The notes beneath the pieces are model-generated. The model made no database searches. It was not told the origin of the DNA and saw nothing but the letters and a program-made list of their open reading frames with translations. A stretch of 64,000 bases of DNA from Cololabis saira (lineage: Eukaryota > Chordata > Actinopteri > Beloniformes > Belonidae). The DNA lies in contig NC_084596.1 in assembly GCF_033807715.1 (NCBI RefSeq), positions 41,521,958-41,585,957 of the forward strand, in the 5' to 3' direction. Each line of letters begins with the position of its first letter. The stretch's first letter is position 1. A program made the position numbers and the translations under genes. Shown here one piece after another: positions 51,252 to 62,972 of the stretch.

Positions 51252-51568
51252 TGTAAGGGGTGAGGTTTTGGACCCAAAAGCAGCACCAACTGGACCAGAT
51301 AGATTGGTAATGACTTTTATTGTCAGCAGAAGCAGGTAAGCACAGCAAACACTCACAACTATTGAAGTGATGAGAAAGAACAATCTGACAGTAAGTGTGG
51401 AGGAGAGTGGAGCTTTTATCCTGGCTTGATTGCTGAAGAGCTGCAGCTGGTTGAGCAGGTGAATGGAGTGACTGACAACGTGGGTGTGGCTGGCATGATG
51501 GGGTGAGCAGGAGAGAAGTGAGTGGAAAAGTACTGAAGGCAGGTAAGTATGGAGGACTAACCATGACA
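51252..51568 (-). mobile_element. Solo LTR
   Basis: On the minus strand it begins TGTCATGGTTAGTCCTCC and ends CCTCACCCCTTACA (TG...CA), with AATAAAAG about 70 bases before the end. The plus-strand flanks are GATAG at 51247-51251 and 51569-51573, a perfect 5-bp duplication. No internal sequence remains, so it arose by LTR-LTR recombination. Confidence 0.88.
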
Positions 51569-51573
51569 GATAG

Positions 51574-52339
51574 ACTGAAGAAGTGACTGACATTTGGAAG
51601 TCCTGTCAGCGGCGAGGACATGGTCGGTTTGAAGGACAGCACTGAGGCATTAATGAGCACGAGAGCAACCGAGGCCAGCGTCTCCCACAGCTGACGAGAC
51701 CCCGGCTGCAAACTCTGCAAAGACAGAGCAGCAGCATGTCAGGTAACGCAGCAACCAAGCAGCTGGACACAAGAACATCTGTACTGAGCAGGCGCAGCGC
51801 CAGGATTTCTATTCTAGGTGGGCCAACGTCATTTTGGATGAGCCTTTAATTAATAACTAGTGACATACAGTAGAGCTGAAAATCCCGACGATAAATGAAT
51901 GAAATAGCCACATAATCTACAGAAAGGGTGATTATTTTCGCACAATTCAAGCAATAAGTCAGCGAGGCTTTACGTGTCCCTCTCCCGTGTGTCGCTTGTA
52001 GGCAATAAACGAACTGAAAACATGACGGAAAAACGAGCCTGCTTGAAAAACATTACCTGCTGACACACAGGGGGTTGTGAATTGTGATTGGTCCAGACTT
52101 CACAAGATTTATTTTCATAAAAGGAAACATTTTTGTTTTAATTTTGAATTCAAATGTTAATTCCAATATTTAAAAATTGGATATTTAAAAAAAATAAATT
52201 GAAAAAATCTGTCTGTCGATCAGGGTGGGCCAATAGTAGGGGTGGGTGGGCCTAGGCCCGTCAGGCCCACTCCTAACGCTGCGGTAGGTACCGAGTATGG
52301 CTTGGAAGTCCCAAAGTCCAGATGGAAGATATTTCCAAT
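51574..52339. other. Unassigned; probable decayed hAT-like element
   Basis: The phrases GGTGGGCCAACGTC (51830) and GGTGGGTGGGCCTAGG (52244) suggest inverted ends of an old element, but no duplication is clear. No supported ORF. Confidence 0.35.
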
Positions 52340-52945
52340 TGCACTTTTATACTAGTACCTACTCAGCCCGACTCAACACGCCTCGTCTCGACTCGACTTG
52401 CCCTCGTTTATTTTCGATACCCAGATGAGAAGTAGGAGGTTGGAGTGAAGCTGCTGTGACGTATTTGATTGTGTGATCTAAACAAAGAAGACAAAAACAC
52501 TAAAGATGTAGAACCTGGAGGAGATGATAGATGTGCTGCTGGGTCTGTGGCTTGTGTTCGATATCAAGTTAAAAAATGAAAGTGAGAGAAGCTTCAAGCG
52601 GCGACACTTTTTTTTGTTTGTCGCTCACAACCTCAACCTCAGAGTTGGATCACCAAACAGACTTTTGCTGCCATTGCTGGTTGAATAAAATGAACAAGAA
52701 GCCGTCAGAGTCGCTCTTTCACTGATTTCCACCTCCTGACTCAGACGTCTGACTCCAACCTCCCGACCAATCGGTGGCCTGTAGTGTGATGACGTCAGAT
52801 GAGGCCGACTCTTAGAACCTCGGCAGAGTAGTTACAGAAAAAGTATCTACTCGACACGCCTCCACCCGCCAACACCCCTAACGGAGAAGCGCAAAGGCGA
52901 GCCGAGTTGAGTCGCGCTGAGTAGGTACTAGTGGAAAAGCGCCAC
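52340..52945. mobile_element. TIR element (TAGTACCTACTCAG ends)
   Basis: ACTAGTACCTACTCAGCCCG near 52351 is matched inverted near 52915-52935 (GCGCTGAGTAGGTACTAGT). The ends extend to GCACTTTTAT/AAAAGCGCC. There is no transposase. Target duplication not resolved. Confidence 0.65.
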
Positions 52946-53867
52946 AAGAGTGGTGGAGAATAAAAGAGCAAAGATCCTGTGGGACTTCAAAAACCAGAGT
53001 AATAAACTGATGACGGTTTGGTGATTGGTTGAATGGCTAAGAACATGAAACATGAACAGTATTGTGTAGAACCCTCAAGCTCCCAGCCCCCTGGCGAGTT
53101 TATAATGTTGTTGGAGTTTATTATTTCATCCAGTCTCATTGACCTCATGCTCGAATTGGATCGAGTCAACCTTTTTGTTTGCCTGGTCGTGCCATCAGCA
53201 GGTTTGTAACCGCAAAGTGCCAGACGCCGCCTGGACTGGCCCAATTACAAATGTTGTCTCACTGCCTGGTGAACGTTTAGCTCAAGCCACTTGGCAAACC
53301 TTGTTGCTTTAGAGGAGGAACCATCTGCTGAAGCTGACCCAACACCTCCCTTGACATAAACGCCAGCAGCAAAGGTAAAAGAGAGGCCAGCTAGAGCAAA
53401 CAGGTAAAAAAAACAACTTTATGTTAGAGTTTATTCATACTCAGCTTTATTCAGTGCTCAATTATATAGCTCAGTACATGAAAAGAGACATTGGGGACAC
53501 GTTTCTGGCCATGGACCACTAGGATGAGGAGGGGACAAGGTGATCCTGATGCATTCATAGATGAGTGTGTGAATACTGTTATTTATTTCATTATCAAATA
53601 AACTGGTTTACAGGACCAAATCATCAATTCAGTCCAGAAGAGAAAGTAAAACCCAACAGCTCGTAATTCACTCTAATTAAAACGAAAAAGAAAAGAGTCC
53701 TGTCCTTGCGAGGGGTAAGACTTCTCATGTAACAAAGGAACAGTGTGTTTAACATGATTCATATGTGGACGCCTCCACAATGACCTGGATTATTGACCTG
53801 TATCATGGCCAGAAGCATCTATGGAAATAATTGTGTGCTGAGTGCCAGTGGTGGTTATATAAACAGT
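52946..53867. other. No recognisable feature
   Basis: Only short unsupported ORFs. Confidence 0.4.
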
Positions 53868-54276
53868 CCGTCCGTCCGTCCGTCCGTCCGTCCATCCATC
53901 CATCCATCCATTTTCTGTACCCGTTTTATCCTTTGCAGGGTCACAAGGGTCTGCTGGAGTCTATCCCAGCCCATTAAAAGTGAGAGGCCGGGGTTCATCC
54001 TGGACAGGTCACCAGTCCATCGCAGGGCCACATAGATACAAACAACCAGACACACTCACACTCACACCTACAGGCCATTTAGAATCATCAATATCCTACT
54101 ACGCATGTTTTTGGACTGTGGGAGGAAGCCGGAGTACCCAGAAGGAACCCACGCAACCACGGGGAGAACATGCAAACTCCACACAGATAGACCCCCGCCG
54201 GGCCAGGGAGTCGAACCGGAAACCTTCTTGCTGTGAGGCAACAGTGCTAACCACCAAGCCACCGTGCCGCCCTAAT
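53868..54276 (-). mobile_element. tRNA-derived teleost SINE with CCAT/CCGT tail
   Basis: Antisense member of the 7551-7895 family. The head is at the right (AAGCCACCGTGCCGCC; A- and B-box-like words antisense near 54215-54270). The body is GAGAACATGCAAACTCCACA and CATGTTTTTGGACTGTGGGA, with a 3' tail of (CCGT)n(CCAT)n at 53868-53910. Confidence 0.82.
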
Positions 54277-54684
54277 ATGTGCACCATTTTAAAAGATTTT
54301 TTTTTTTTTTTTCAAATTTTTCATTAGTGTCGGATTGTTTACTATATCATTTTTGATTAAATAGTTGGAGGGGCCCCCTGTGAATTTTGGCGCCTCTGAG
54401 CGTAAGGGACAGGTTTTGGACGGGACTTCTTTGACGGGGGAGTTGTTCGTGTTTTTAACACATTTTTCAGAGAGGCATTTCTTGAAAAATGAATTGATAT
54501 TTGAATATGCTACACAATAAAAGAAAAAGGAAAAAAAACAATCCTGTTACACTGACAGCAAAGAATACTGTTACACAATAAATAAAAACAGTTGCACTTG
54601 AAATAATTACACTTTAAATGTGGTTTGTTTTTCTGTTATTTAAAAGACAGTTTGTTTTATTGCAACTTGTATTTCATTGCAATT
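54277..54684. other. No recognisable feature
   Basis: A 15-base T-run follows the SINE; otherwise unassigned. Confidence 0.4.
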
Positions 54685-54870
54685 TCCTTTTATTTCTAAG
54701 GGAAAGACAAGATATACATAGAGGGCTTGATGAGACACAGGTGCACACAATTAGGGCAGATGGGAACAAGGGAAGTCAAGGACACAAGGACACAGGGTTT
54801 TTAAAATAAAACAGTAACTTAACTACCAAAACTGATAATAACAACAAAACTGTGACACAAACTCCAAACT
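54685..54870 (-). mobile_element. Degraded LTR related to the 29349 element
   Basis: The minus strand reads TTCCCTTGTTCCCATCTGCC, then CACCTGTGTCTCATCAAG and TATATCTTGTCTT, the order found in the LTRs at 29349 and 31900. Confidence 0.5.
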
Positions 54871-55539
54871 GTGACAAGCCCACGTTTGTCAATGAGGTTC
54901 TGACCACTAATTAAAGGTCCAGGGTGGGATCGTGGGATGAGGAGAACTATGTGTTGGGGCTTGGGTGTTAAAGGCTTTAAATAATAGGGGTTTAGGTTCA
55001 TGATTTTATAAAGACATGATAATTTTGTTATTTGAATTTTATTTTTTTTGAATTTTCTTTACAAAACCAAATAATATAAATGCGGGCTAACATTTCTGCA
55101 CTCCAACACAGTGAATCATCAACTGTAACATGACTTAATCACCCTCATTTTTTCTTCCCTCATTTTTTCTTTGAGCCTCTTAGTCACTTCCCTGTGAGTC
55201 TCTACAACTAATATACAAATCACAAATAAAGCATCTTGAGTCACTGGTGATGTGTTATGTGTGATTTAGTGTCATGAAATGTTATGCAGAAATTATGTAC
55301 CACTGGTGCTTTGGACCAGTGGCACAGGGACAAACCTTAGCAAGTGGAGTTTTTTTTTATTTATTTTGTTCTGTTGCGCTGGGCGTCGGGTTCAGTAAAA
55401 CCCATTCAGCTCTATACACTTGTTGCTGTATGAGGTGTCATCCAGACTGAATAACCTGTGGCTTCCTCCAGCAACATTCATTTCCAGCAGAATAAGGAGA
55501 AATATTTTGTGTTAATAAAATGACGCAATGAAACTACCA
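54871..55539. other. No recognisable feature
   Basis: AT-rich spacer before the gypsy pol remnant. Confidence 0.4.
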
Positions 55540-56676
55540 TCAGGGGTTCATGGCAGAAGAAAGTCGTCCCCTCACTGCTTTTGTGCTTTTGCACTGGGGC
55601 CTATATGAATGGATTTGAATCCCTTTTTGGCCTAATGAATGCACCAGCTGCCTTCCAGAGATGCATGGAAGAATATCTGGAGGGGATTCGAGGTGACATT
55701 TGCATACCATATCTTAATGACGTCCTTGTGTTCAGCCAGTCATTTGGAAGCCATGTTGAAAATGTCAGAAATGTGCTGAGGCGACTGAGGGAGAGCATGG
55801 TACAAAGTTGAAGCCGTCATAATGTGAGATGACTCGACGAGAGGTACGCTATCTTGGGCGGGTGATTTCAGCAGAGGGCAGCAAAATTGACCCTGCTGAT
55901 ACCATAGCTGTCAGAGCTCTGAAAGACAAGCCACTAACCACTGTGGGAGAGTTAAGAGCCATCATGGGTCTCCTGAGTTAAGTCATTTTCACATAGAGGG
56001 CGCACAGCGGCAGCCGCCGCCGGCTTTCCCATTCATTGTGTATGTGCTGTCTCCGCGCAAGGGTGCAGGGTCTGCGGCCGAGGTCGGTGGCGCGCATCAG
56101 GGCGCACGCCGCTGAGTTTGCGCATCGGCAAAGGGCGCAAGTGGACGCACGCCGCCGGGTTGCTGCGGCGGCAGAGCGCGCAACAGGCGCACACCGCAGA
56201 GCTGCCGCCGGGTTACCGGTTTCACCGTGCGCACTGTGACGGCATCTCAGCGGTGTCCAATAGGAGAAAAGGGGCTGGAGGGAGAAAAGAAAAGTTGCAG
56301 CTCGTAGATCAGAGACGATCAAGATGGAAGAAAGAATGATCTTGGCTGTGAGTCTGTGTGAGGAGCTGTGGGATGAGACTGCAGGCCTATCGGGACATCA
56401 ATAAAAAGAGACAAAAGTGGAAAGAAATCTCCCAGAATTTGGACATACCTGGTGTGTTTAAAAGTGGTAGAAATGTGATATTCTTTTGCTCTTTTAACAA
56501 TAAAATGTTAATTTAAAATAAAATATAGCATGTCCATGCCTCATATCAGGATCAATTGAATCATTTATCAATATATGGTTATGAAACTTTTTTTCGGTCG
56601 CCAAGCAACTTGCAACAAATATGTACGCCAGGGTTCTCCAACCCTGGTCATGGAGAGACCTATCCAGCATGTTTTA

Positions 56677-57845
56677 AGCTGGGCATACACTGTGAGATAT
56701 TTTAAATGGTTTGATTCAGCCCCATCTCAAACTGCACGACTAGATCCCGGAGTTCAAAAGTTCACAGCCCACGATTTATGGTCTCACACTGTCCGACCCG
56801 ATGCTCGGATGCGACCTGTCTGCTCACACTATACGATCATAATCCTCCCGTGGGACCTCTGTGTACTGGAACTCGAGGCCGGTTCTGGGGCAGGGGTGGG
56901 CTGTGCCCACCCAAACGTGCGTCCTGCCCACCCGATAGAAGGTTATGGGGATCCTTTATTTTTTTATAATTTTATTTTATATATATATAAGATAAGAAAT
57001 CCTTTAATAGTCCCCCAGAGGGGAAATTTCCAAGGTCTCTGCATTTAACCCATCTCTAGAGACTAGAGAGCAGTGGTCTGCCATATGAACGGCGCCCGGG
57101 GAGCGGTTGGGGTTGAGGGCTTTGCTCAGGGGCCCAGGGTGGTTGACCTGGGTTGCATTCTGGGGGCTTGAACCTGGTCCTCCAGACTCCAGTCCACTTC
57201 TGTAACCACTAGGCTACCACTCCCCAAAACACACACATTCTGATTGGGTGGGCACTGCATTTTTAGACACAACAAAGACTGCATACAGCAAAAGTTGTGT
57301 CTCGTCGGAGGGACCCGACGTCCCAGCAAAATGAGAAACAGAGAAAAAAAAAAGTATTCCGAACAGCAGACAACGCACACACTAAAGGCTGATTTATGGT
57401 TCCGCGTTACACCAACGCAGACCTACGGCGTAGGGTACGCGGCGACGCGCACCGTACGTGGAAATGCTGTCTTTTTTTTGCTATTAAAACATGATTTTTA
57501 ATGTGAATTTGCAACACTTAAACTACAAATAATAGTTTTTTGACGTGACATCAGATATTGCGCATGCTCTCTGGGAAAGGATGAGGCAAATCGGGTCGTA
57601 GCTGCTTCAACTGTGCGATTCCTTCACGAGGAGCGACCAGGATTTCAAACACGCTTGATTTTCTTGCGACCTCACGATTTGTGATCGGGAGCTCGTCGTG
57701 AGGTGTTAATCTCTCGTCGTTACCCCACGTTTACTGCACGAGGCACGAGCAACGATTGGGTCGAAATCGGGCCCGATCAAAAAAAGTCGCATGACTGGAA
57801 AATCGGCTCAAAACGAGCCGACAATCGCACAGTGTATGCCCGGCT
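56677..57845. mobile_element. Harbinger-type MITE, fourth level (TTA target)
   Basis: The 18-bp termini AGCTGGGCATACACTGTG and CACAGTGTATGCCCGGCT have one mismatch. TTA lies at 56674-56676 and 57846-57848. The interior holds a retroelement 3' end (about 56985-57050, antisense, with CCTTTAATAGTCCCCCAGAG) and a palindromic MITE fragment. Confidence 0.87.
57383..57465. repeat. Palindromic MITE family, copy 6
   Basis: GGCTGATTTATGGTTCCGCG, then ACCTACGGCGTAGGGTACGC and GCGACGCGCACCGTACG. The right arm is missing. Confidence 0.7.
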
Positions 57846-58711
57846 TTAGGTGTCTCCCTGCATGAACACACCTGATTCTAATCAAGGGTCGTCATTAACT
57901 TGTCATCAAGGTCTGGGCAGTTCTGTTGCTGACACAGCTCCTTGTATCATGGTGTGCTGAAGCAGGGAAAGATCTAAAACATGCTGGATAGGTGCTCTCC
58001 AGGACCGGAGTTGGAGACCCATGCGTGCCCTGCTCTGCCCCGACTCTGCCCCGACACTGCGCCGAGTCTGCGGCCATTCGCCGCCGACTCTGCGCCCACT
58101 TGCGGCCACCTTGCGCCCACTCGCCGCCGGCTCTGCGCCCACCTGCACCGACTCTGCGCCGAGTCTGTGCCACCCCGGCGGTGTTGCCGCGTTCTATGTG
58201 AAAATGGCTTTATTATTGTCAGTATATTCGGGATTTCTCTCAAATCGCAGCCCCTCTCTATGACCTCATGAGAACCCCTGCTGATGTACAAAAGACTGAC
58301 AAATGTGGTAAAAGAACAAGACCGCTCAAAAGAAAACACAATGGAGCACCATCCAACCAGCCCATTGTATGGACAGAGAGACATCAGTGCTTACTTGAGG
58401 AACTTTTGGACCACTTAGTTGAACTGCCAATCCTTACCTTTCCTGATTTTAACAAACCTTTTGTTTTACACACGGATGCTTACAACCTGGGCCTGGGGGC
58501 AGTTTTGTATCAGGAACAGGAAGAAAAACTACGTGTAATAGCATACGCATCTCAAGCTCTCACCACATTCGAGAGGAACTACCATTTTCATTCTGGGAAG
58601 CTAGAGTTCCTCGCCCTTAAGTGGGCAGCATGTGAAAAGTTCAGGGACTATTTGATCAACTCATCATGCACTGTGTACATGGATAATAATCCACTCACAT
58701 ATGTCTTGTCC

Positions 58712-59868
58712 ACAGGTGCTGAATGGAGAGAATTGTGTTTGAACAAATTCAGTTTTATTTTTCAAAGAATAATTTATTTTCTGATTTCCAGCACGCATAC
58801 AGGGAAAAATACTCCACAGCAACAGCTTTAACTCAGATGGTGGATGACTGGTATAATAATCTCAAACAAAAGAAAATTATTGGAGCTATTTTTCTTGATT
58901 TTTCTGCAGCGTTTGATATACTTGATCATGAGTTAATATTAGAAAAACTAAAACGTTATGGTTTTTCTTCTTATGGATTGTTAACAATTAAGAGTTATTT
59001 GAGCGAGAGACAGCAATTGGTTTATTTTAATGGAAGTGAGTCAGATATAATGTTTGTTAAACATGGAGTACCTCAAGGAAGTTGCCTTGGGCCTCTTTTA
59101 TTTTCTATTTTTACTAATGATTTCCCCTTGGTATTACATAAAGCACATATGGCATTGTATGCGGATGATAGTACAATTTATTTAACAGAAGAAACAATTA
59201 GTGATTTAAATACAAATTTAAGAGAGGAAATGAAATTAGTTATGGATTGGATTAATAGCAATAAACTTATTTTCAATGTGTCGAAGACCACTGGGATGAT
59301 TGTTGGAACAAACCACACATTGCGTTCGAATCCAAGGCTCGACATTACCATTAATAATGAAACAATCAAACAAGTTAATGAAGTTAAACTGTTGGGGATT
59401 ATTATTGATAATACATTAACATGGGACAAACACATACAGAGAATAGTAACAAAAATTGGAAATATTTTATCAATGATCAGGAGATGCAAAAAATATCTTA
59501 CACAAACCACTAATCAAGTAATTCAAGCCTTGGTTTTGTCACATATGAATTATTGTACTGTTGTCTGGTCAAACCCATCATTGGGAAATATAAGAAAGCT
59601 GCAACTGGCTCAGAATAAAGCAGCACGTGTTGCTCTTTCATGTGGAAGAAGGACAAATGTTGCTAAAATGCATGACCGTCTCTGCTGGCTAGATATAAGA
59701 AATAGATTTGTGTATTTGTTGATGGTCTTTATAAGAAATGTTATTATTACAAAAATGCCAAGACTTTTGTATAGAAAATTAACCTTCAGTTCAGAAACTC
59801 ATAACTATTCAACAAGACATGCTACTAGAGGTTGCTTTAACGTATCAAAACATAACATAACGTATCAA
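58712..59868 (+). pseudogene. Non-LTR reverse transcriptase ORF, 5'-truncated
   Basis: A continuous frame of about 380 codons begins inside the gypsy RNase H frame. RT motifs: FSDFQHAYREKYSTATAL, IFLDFSAAFDILDHELI, GVPQGSCLGPLLFSI and the catalytic YADDSTIYL. The C-terminal region is DYC-like NYCTVVWSN, then QLAQNKAARVALSCGRR and NYSTRHATRG. The family is CR1/jockey-like; I cannot name the clade. The endonuclease is missing. The end is disturbed by a SINE head fragment. The ATG at 58723 is accidental, since upstream codons belong to the truncated element. Confidence 0.85.
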
Positions 59869-59904
59869 AGCAACAGTGCTAACCACTAAGCCACCGTGCT
59901 GCCA
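59869..59904 (-). mobile_element. SINE head fragment
   Basis: CAACAGTGCTAACCACTAAG, then CCACCGTGCTGCC: antisense first 36 bases of the SINE family seen at 7551 and 53868. Confidence 0.75.
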
Positions 59905-60125
59905 TTTAATAATTAATGAATTAAATAATTAAATATTTAACTCATATTGTTGGGTCATGGCATCTTTGCAGTGTAAAAAAAAGTATTTGTGATGATTCAA
60001 TGTAGGAGTTTGTCTTGTATGTTTTCTTATTTATATGTTTTGTATGTGTGAATTTTTGTGTTTCTGTATATATCTGTGAATTAGTATTTCTTCTGTTTGG
60101 TTTGTATTGTGTGTACACTGTATTG

Positions 60126-60545
60126 TCACTTATGAGTATATGAAGACCCCAGGAAGAATAGCTGCTTGTTCCATAGCCTCACCCCGCTGACTGAAACACA
60201 AAAACCTTTCCTGTTTGTGCGTATTAATGTGACATTAAAATTACTTTTGCCCCTTAAATCATATCTTCCCTCATGAATACTAAATAATTTCTGTATATTT
60301 GTTGGTAACAGATAATTTTTTGCTTTGAACATTATTTGCGCTGTTTGATAGCCCACAATATCCATAAATTTGAGTAGTTTGGACTTCAGGAATAATGGGT
60401 TTGTGTGTTCCTTGTAGTCAGCATTGTGGATTATTCTTATTGCTCTTTTTTGCATAATGGTTAATGGCTGTAGAGATGTTTTGTAATTGTTGCCCCATAT
60501 TTCTGCACAGTAAGAGTAAGATGACAGTGAACATCATATATGTTT
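60126..60545 (-). pseudogene. LINE RT C-terminal fragment, second family
   Basis: The minus-strand coding tail reads YCAEIWGNNYKTSLQPLT, MQKRAIRIIHNADYKEHTN, KFMDIVGYQTAQIMFKA and RGKSNFNVTLIRTNRKGF. It ends near a CTTCCTGGGGTC segment, as in other fish LINE 3' ends. It differs from the LINE at 58712-59868. No palm or endonuclease. Confidence 0.72.
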
Positions 60546-61154
60546 ATAATTTTGTGATGATATATTTCTTCTGTCGCAAAAATATTAATAAAAAAAAAAA
60601 AGAAAAATAAGAGCACATGTATTTTATTTGTTTGTTTTGGGGAAGTGTTCACATTCCCATTACAGATGAACACCTAGTTCTACCATTCTGGTAACTCCAA
60701 CTATTTTTTTATGTTGTTGAAATGCAGTATGACACCAAAGCACATTTGTCAAGCTGTCTAAGCAATATTTCAGCACTTTAGGCATTTCTTTTTCCCTTTT
60801 TCTAACATTTAATGTAAGAGGTAATCTGAAAAGTTAATAGTACCTCAAGCTGTTTGACAAAAATGGCCTTCTGTTACACTAAAATATTTTTTTGATATGT
60901 CTTAAATAAATTATTTTTGTAGAGGAACAATAGAACAATATTGCAACAAAGGAATAAAACGAAACAAAAAATGTCCTTTGTCCACATCCTTTGTGCTATC
61001 TGCAATAACTTCAAAATCAATTTTGTGTGATAGAATGTGAGGTCTCGTATAATTGATTGCAAGACATAACACTATAATTGGTTGTGGCTTTTGTTTGCAG
61101 AGTATGAACATGCATATTCTAAATAGCATGATATTCCACTAGGACAATACATGA
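60546..61154. other. No recognisable feature
   Basis: AT-rich, with an A-run at 60591-60602 and unsupported ORFs. Confidence 0.4.
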
Positions 61155-61162
61155 TTGTATAC

Positions 61163-61337
61163 CAGGGGTGTCGGACTCCGGTCCTCACAACGTGATAAAA
61201 GGAGCTGTGAAACCAACAGTTGTGCAGACCTTGATAAGATGGTGATGACCATTAATTTGAATCAGGTGTGTTGATGCAAGGAGACATCTAAAACATGCAG
61301 GACACCGGCCCTCGAGGACTGGAGTCTGACACCCATG
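61163..61337. mobile_element. hAT MITE, CAGGGGTGTC family
   Basis: CAGGGGTGTCGGACTCCGGT and, inverted, CTGGAGTCTGACACCCATG. Perfect 8-bp duplication TTGTATAC at 61155-61162 and 61338-61345. 175 bp. Confidence 0.92.
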
Positions 61338-61619
61338 TTGTATACAGTGAACAGTTAGGATTTGTACTTCTCACCTAAAAATATTGAAATTAACTGAATT
61401 TGAACTAGTTCAAAATGAAAATGGTGAACTATGAACGTGAACTATTCATGTTTAAACTATGTGAACTGAACTTTGAACTAGTTCATGAGAAATATGAACT
61501 TGCACAACACTGCCCCTGGCACTGTGGATTTAAATTGATATTTGCCATAGAAAACAAGAATTGCCAGAAGAGAGCAGGTTCACTCTGAGCATGTGTGACA
61601 GTCATGAAAGTGTCTACAG

Positions 61620-61831
61620 CAGGGATTTTCAATTTTCTCCCTGTCCTGCATGTTTTAGATGTTGCCTTGCATCAACACACCTGATTCCAATTAATGGTCC
61701 TCATTAGTTTGTCATCGAGGTCTGTACAACTCTGTTGATGACAAAGCTCCTTGTATCATGGTGTGCTGAAAGCAGGGTAACATCTAAAACAAGCAAGGGG
61801 GGGGCCTGAGGACCGGAATTGCCTACCCCTG
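61620..61831. mobile_element. hAT MITE, same family
   Basis: CAGGGATTTTCAATTTTC and GGAATTGCCTACCCCTG. Perfect duplication GTCTACAG at 61612-61619 and 61832-61839. A core shared with 40601 and 61163. Confidence 0.92.
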
Positions 61832-61839
61832 GTCTACAG

Positions 61840-62740
61840 AAACCTCAGAGTGTTATACATACCAAATCATGGGTATGTACTTTAATTTTCAGTGTTTTAA
61901 ATTCAGCCCTCTGTAGATTAAAATTATTAATTTACATCAAAGGATGTGACATCCTTTCAGTCCTAACACAGATCAGTATAGCTATCCAGAATGAATTTTG
62001 AGGTTTCTTATAGATCTGATGTGTTCAAAGTGTTCCTGTTATTCTGTTTGAGCGGTTTATCGTGATTGCCTCTGCCAAGAAACCTGTTTAAGAATTTATA
62101 GCAGCAACAGGCAGGCGGAAGTGGAAGTGATATATATATTGACACCAATTAATTAGCCTCCCTGAGTTTCACCTGCCCTTATAACATTATGACCTTTAAT
62201 TTAAAATATTCATATTTTAGATTGTAGGTCATCTTATACCCCTCTCAAACACAATGACAACTAGCGAAACTTGATATCAAAAGCATTGATAGTGAAAAGG
62301 AAAATAACATTCAAATGAGGTCATTTTTGTTGTTTGCCAAATTGCAGAGAGCATGAGCCCCGCACCCGGAAAAAAGTTCAGGCTCACGATTTTTTTTACT
62401 TTAAGCCCTGAGAACCTCTTAAGTATTGTGATGTCCTGAGAGGTAGGGTCATAGAGGGGAGTTCTATTTCATCCCTACTGACCGCCAGGTGGTGCTGTAA
62501 GCACTGGATATCTCCGCTCGTGCATGTGCATGTCGAGTACAAATAACAACAATGGCCGTTTCCGAATTCGGACACTACCGCACTACATGCTACATACTGC
62601 AAAGTATGCACTGAATATTGCCTACTGAATGAACGATTGAGTACGCTGCTCCAGCAGACCGTTCACACAGCAGTGTGCTACAGTGTATCCCAGAATGCAT
62701 CTCGCACCAAAACGTCAGCGAAAGATGAGATTTAAAAGCA
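61840..62740. other. No gene recognised
   Basis: No supported ORF. A stretch from about 62555 (GGCCGTTTCCGAATTCGGAC, then CATGCTACATACTGCAAAGT) resembles one end of a DNA MITE, but the partner end was not found. Confidence 0.4.
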
Positions 62741-62748
62741 GACTAGAA

Positions 62749-62972
62749 CAGTGCTTCTCAATCCTGGTCCTCGTGGGCCCCTGTCCTGCATGTTTTAGAT
62801 GTTTCCCTGCACCAACACACCTGATTCTAATTAAAGGTCCTAATTAGCTTGTCACCAAGGTCTGCACAGCTCTGTTGATGACACAGGTACTTTTATCACG
62901 GTGTGCTGAAGCAGGGTAGCATCTAAAACATGCAGGACAAGGGCCCACGAGGACCAGGATTGAAAAACACTG
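62749..62972. mobile_element. hAT MITE, same family
   Basis: CAGTGCTTCTCAATCCTGGT and, inverted, CCAGGATTGAAAAACACTG. The flanks GACTAGAA and GTAGAAAC share only TAGAA, so the duplication is eroded. Core as in the other members. Confidence 0.85.

Larger units (their letters stand above)
56629..58020. mobile_element. hAT MITE, third nesting level
   Basis: CAGGGTTCTCCAACCCTGG and, inverted, GGAGTTGGAGACCC close the element. The core TTAGGTGTCTCCCTGCATGA...CACACCTGATTCTAAT matches the other members of this family. The 8-bp flanks are poorly conserved. It is split by 56677-57845. Confidence 0.75.
55981..58209. mobile_element. Harbinger-type MITE in gypsy pol (TTA target)
   Basis: The termini AGTCATTTTCACATAGA and TCTATGTGAAAATGGCT are inverted with one mismatch. 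TTA at 55978-55980 and 58210-58212. Removing the element and one TTA restores the pol frame across the junction. The interior flanks are extremely CpG-rich (GCCGCC and CTGCGCC phrases), and another element sits in the middle. Confidence 0.88.
55540..58711 (+). pseudogene. Ty3/gypsy pol fragment (RT and RNase H), heavily interrupted
   Basis: 55540-55980 encodes the RT palm in two frames ([44 protein letters not shown]). The catalytic YxDD box reads YLND, so the first Asp of the pair is replaced. A stop precedes the connection segment. After the insertion at 55981-58209 the pol resumes (LYDLMRTPADVQ region, then PILTFPDFNKPFVLHTDAY and GAVLYQEQEEKLRVIAYAS, the RNase H start) up to 58711, where a LINE begins. 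Protease, integrase and LTRs are absent here. Old and inactive. Confidence 0.87.

Noticed and set aside
58268..58831. ORF fusing gypsy RNase H to a C-terminal extension
   Set aside because: From 58712 the codons read LINE sequence in a wrong frame; the fusion is an insertion junction.
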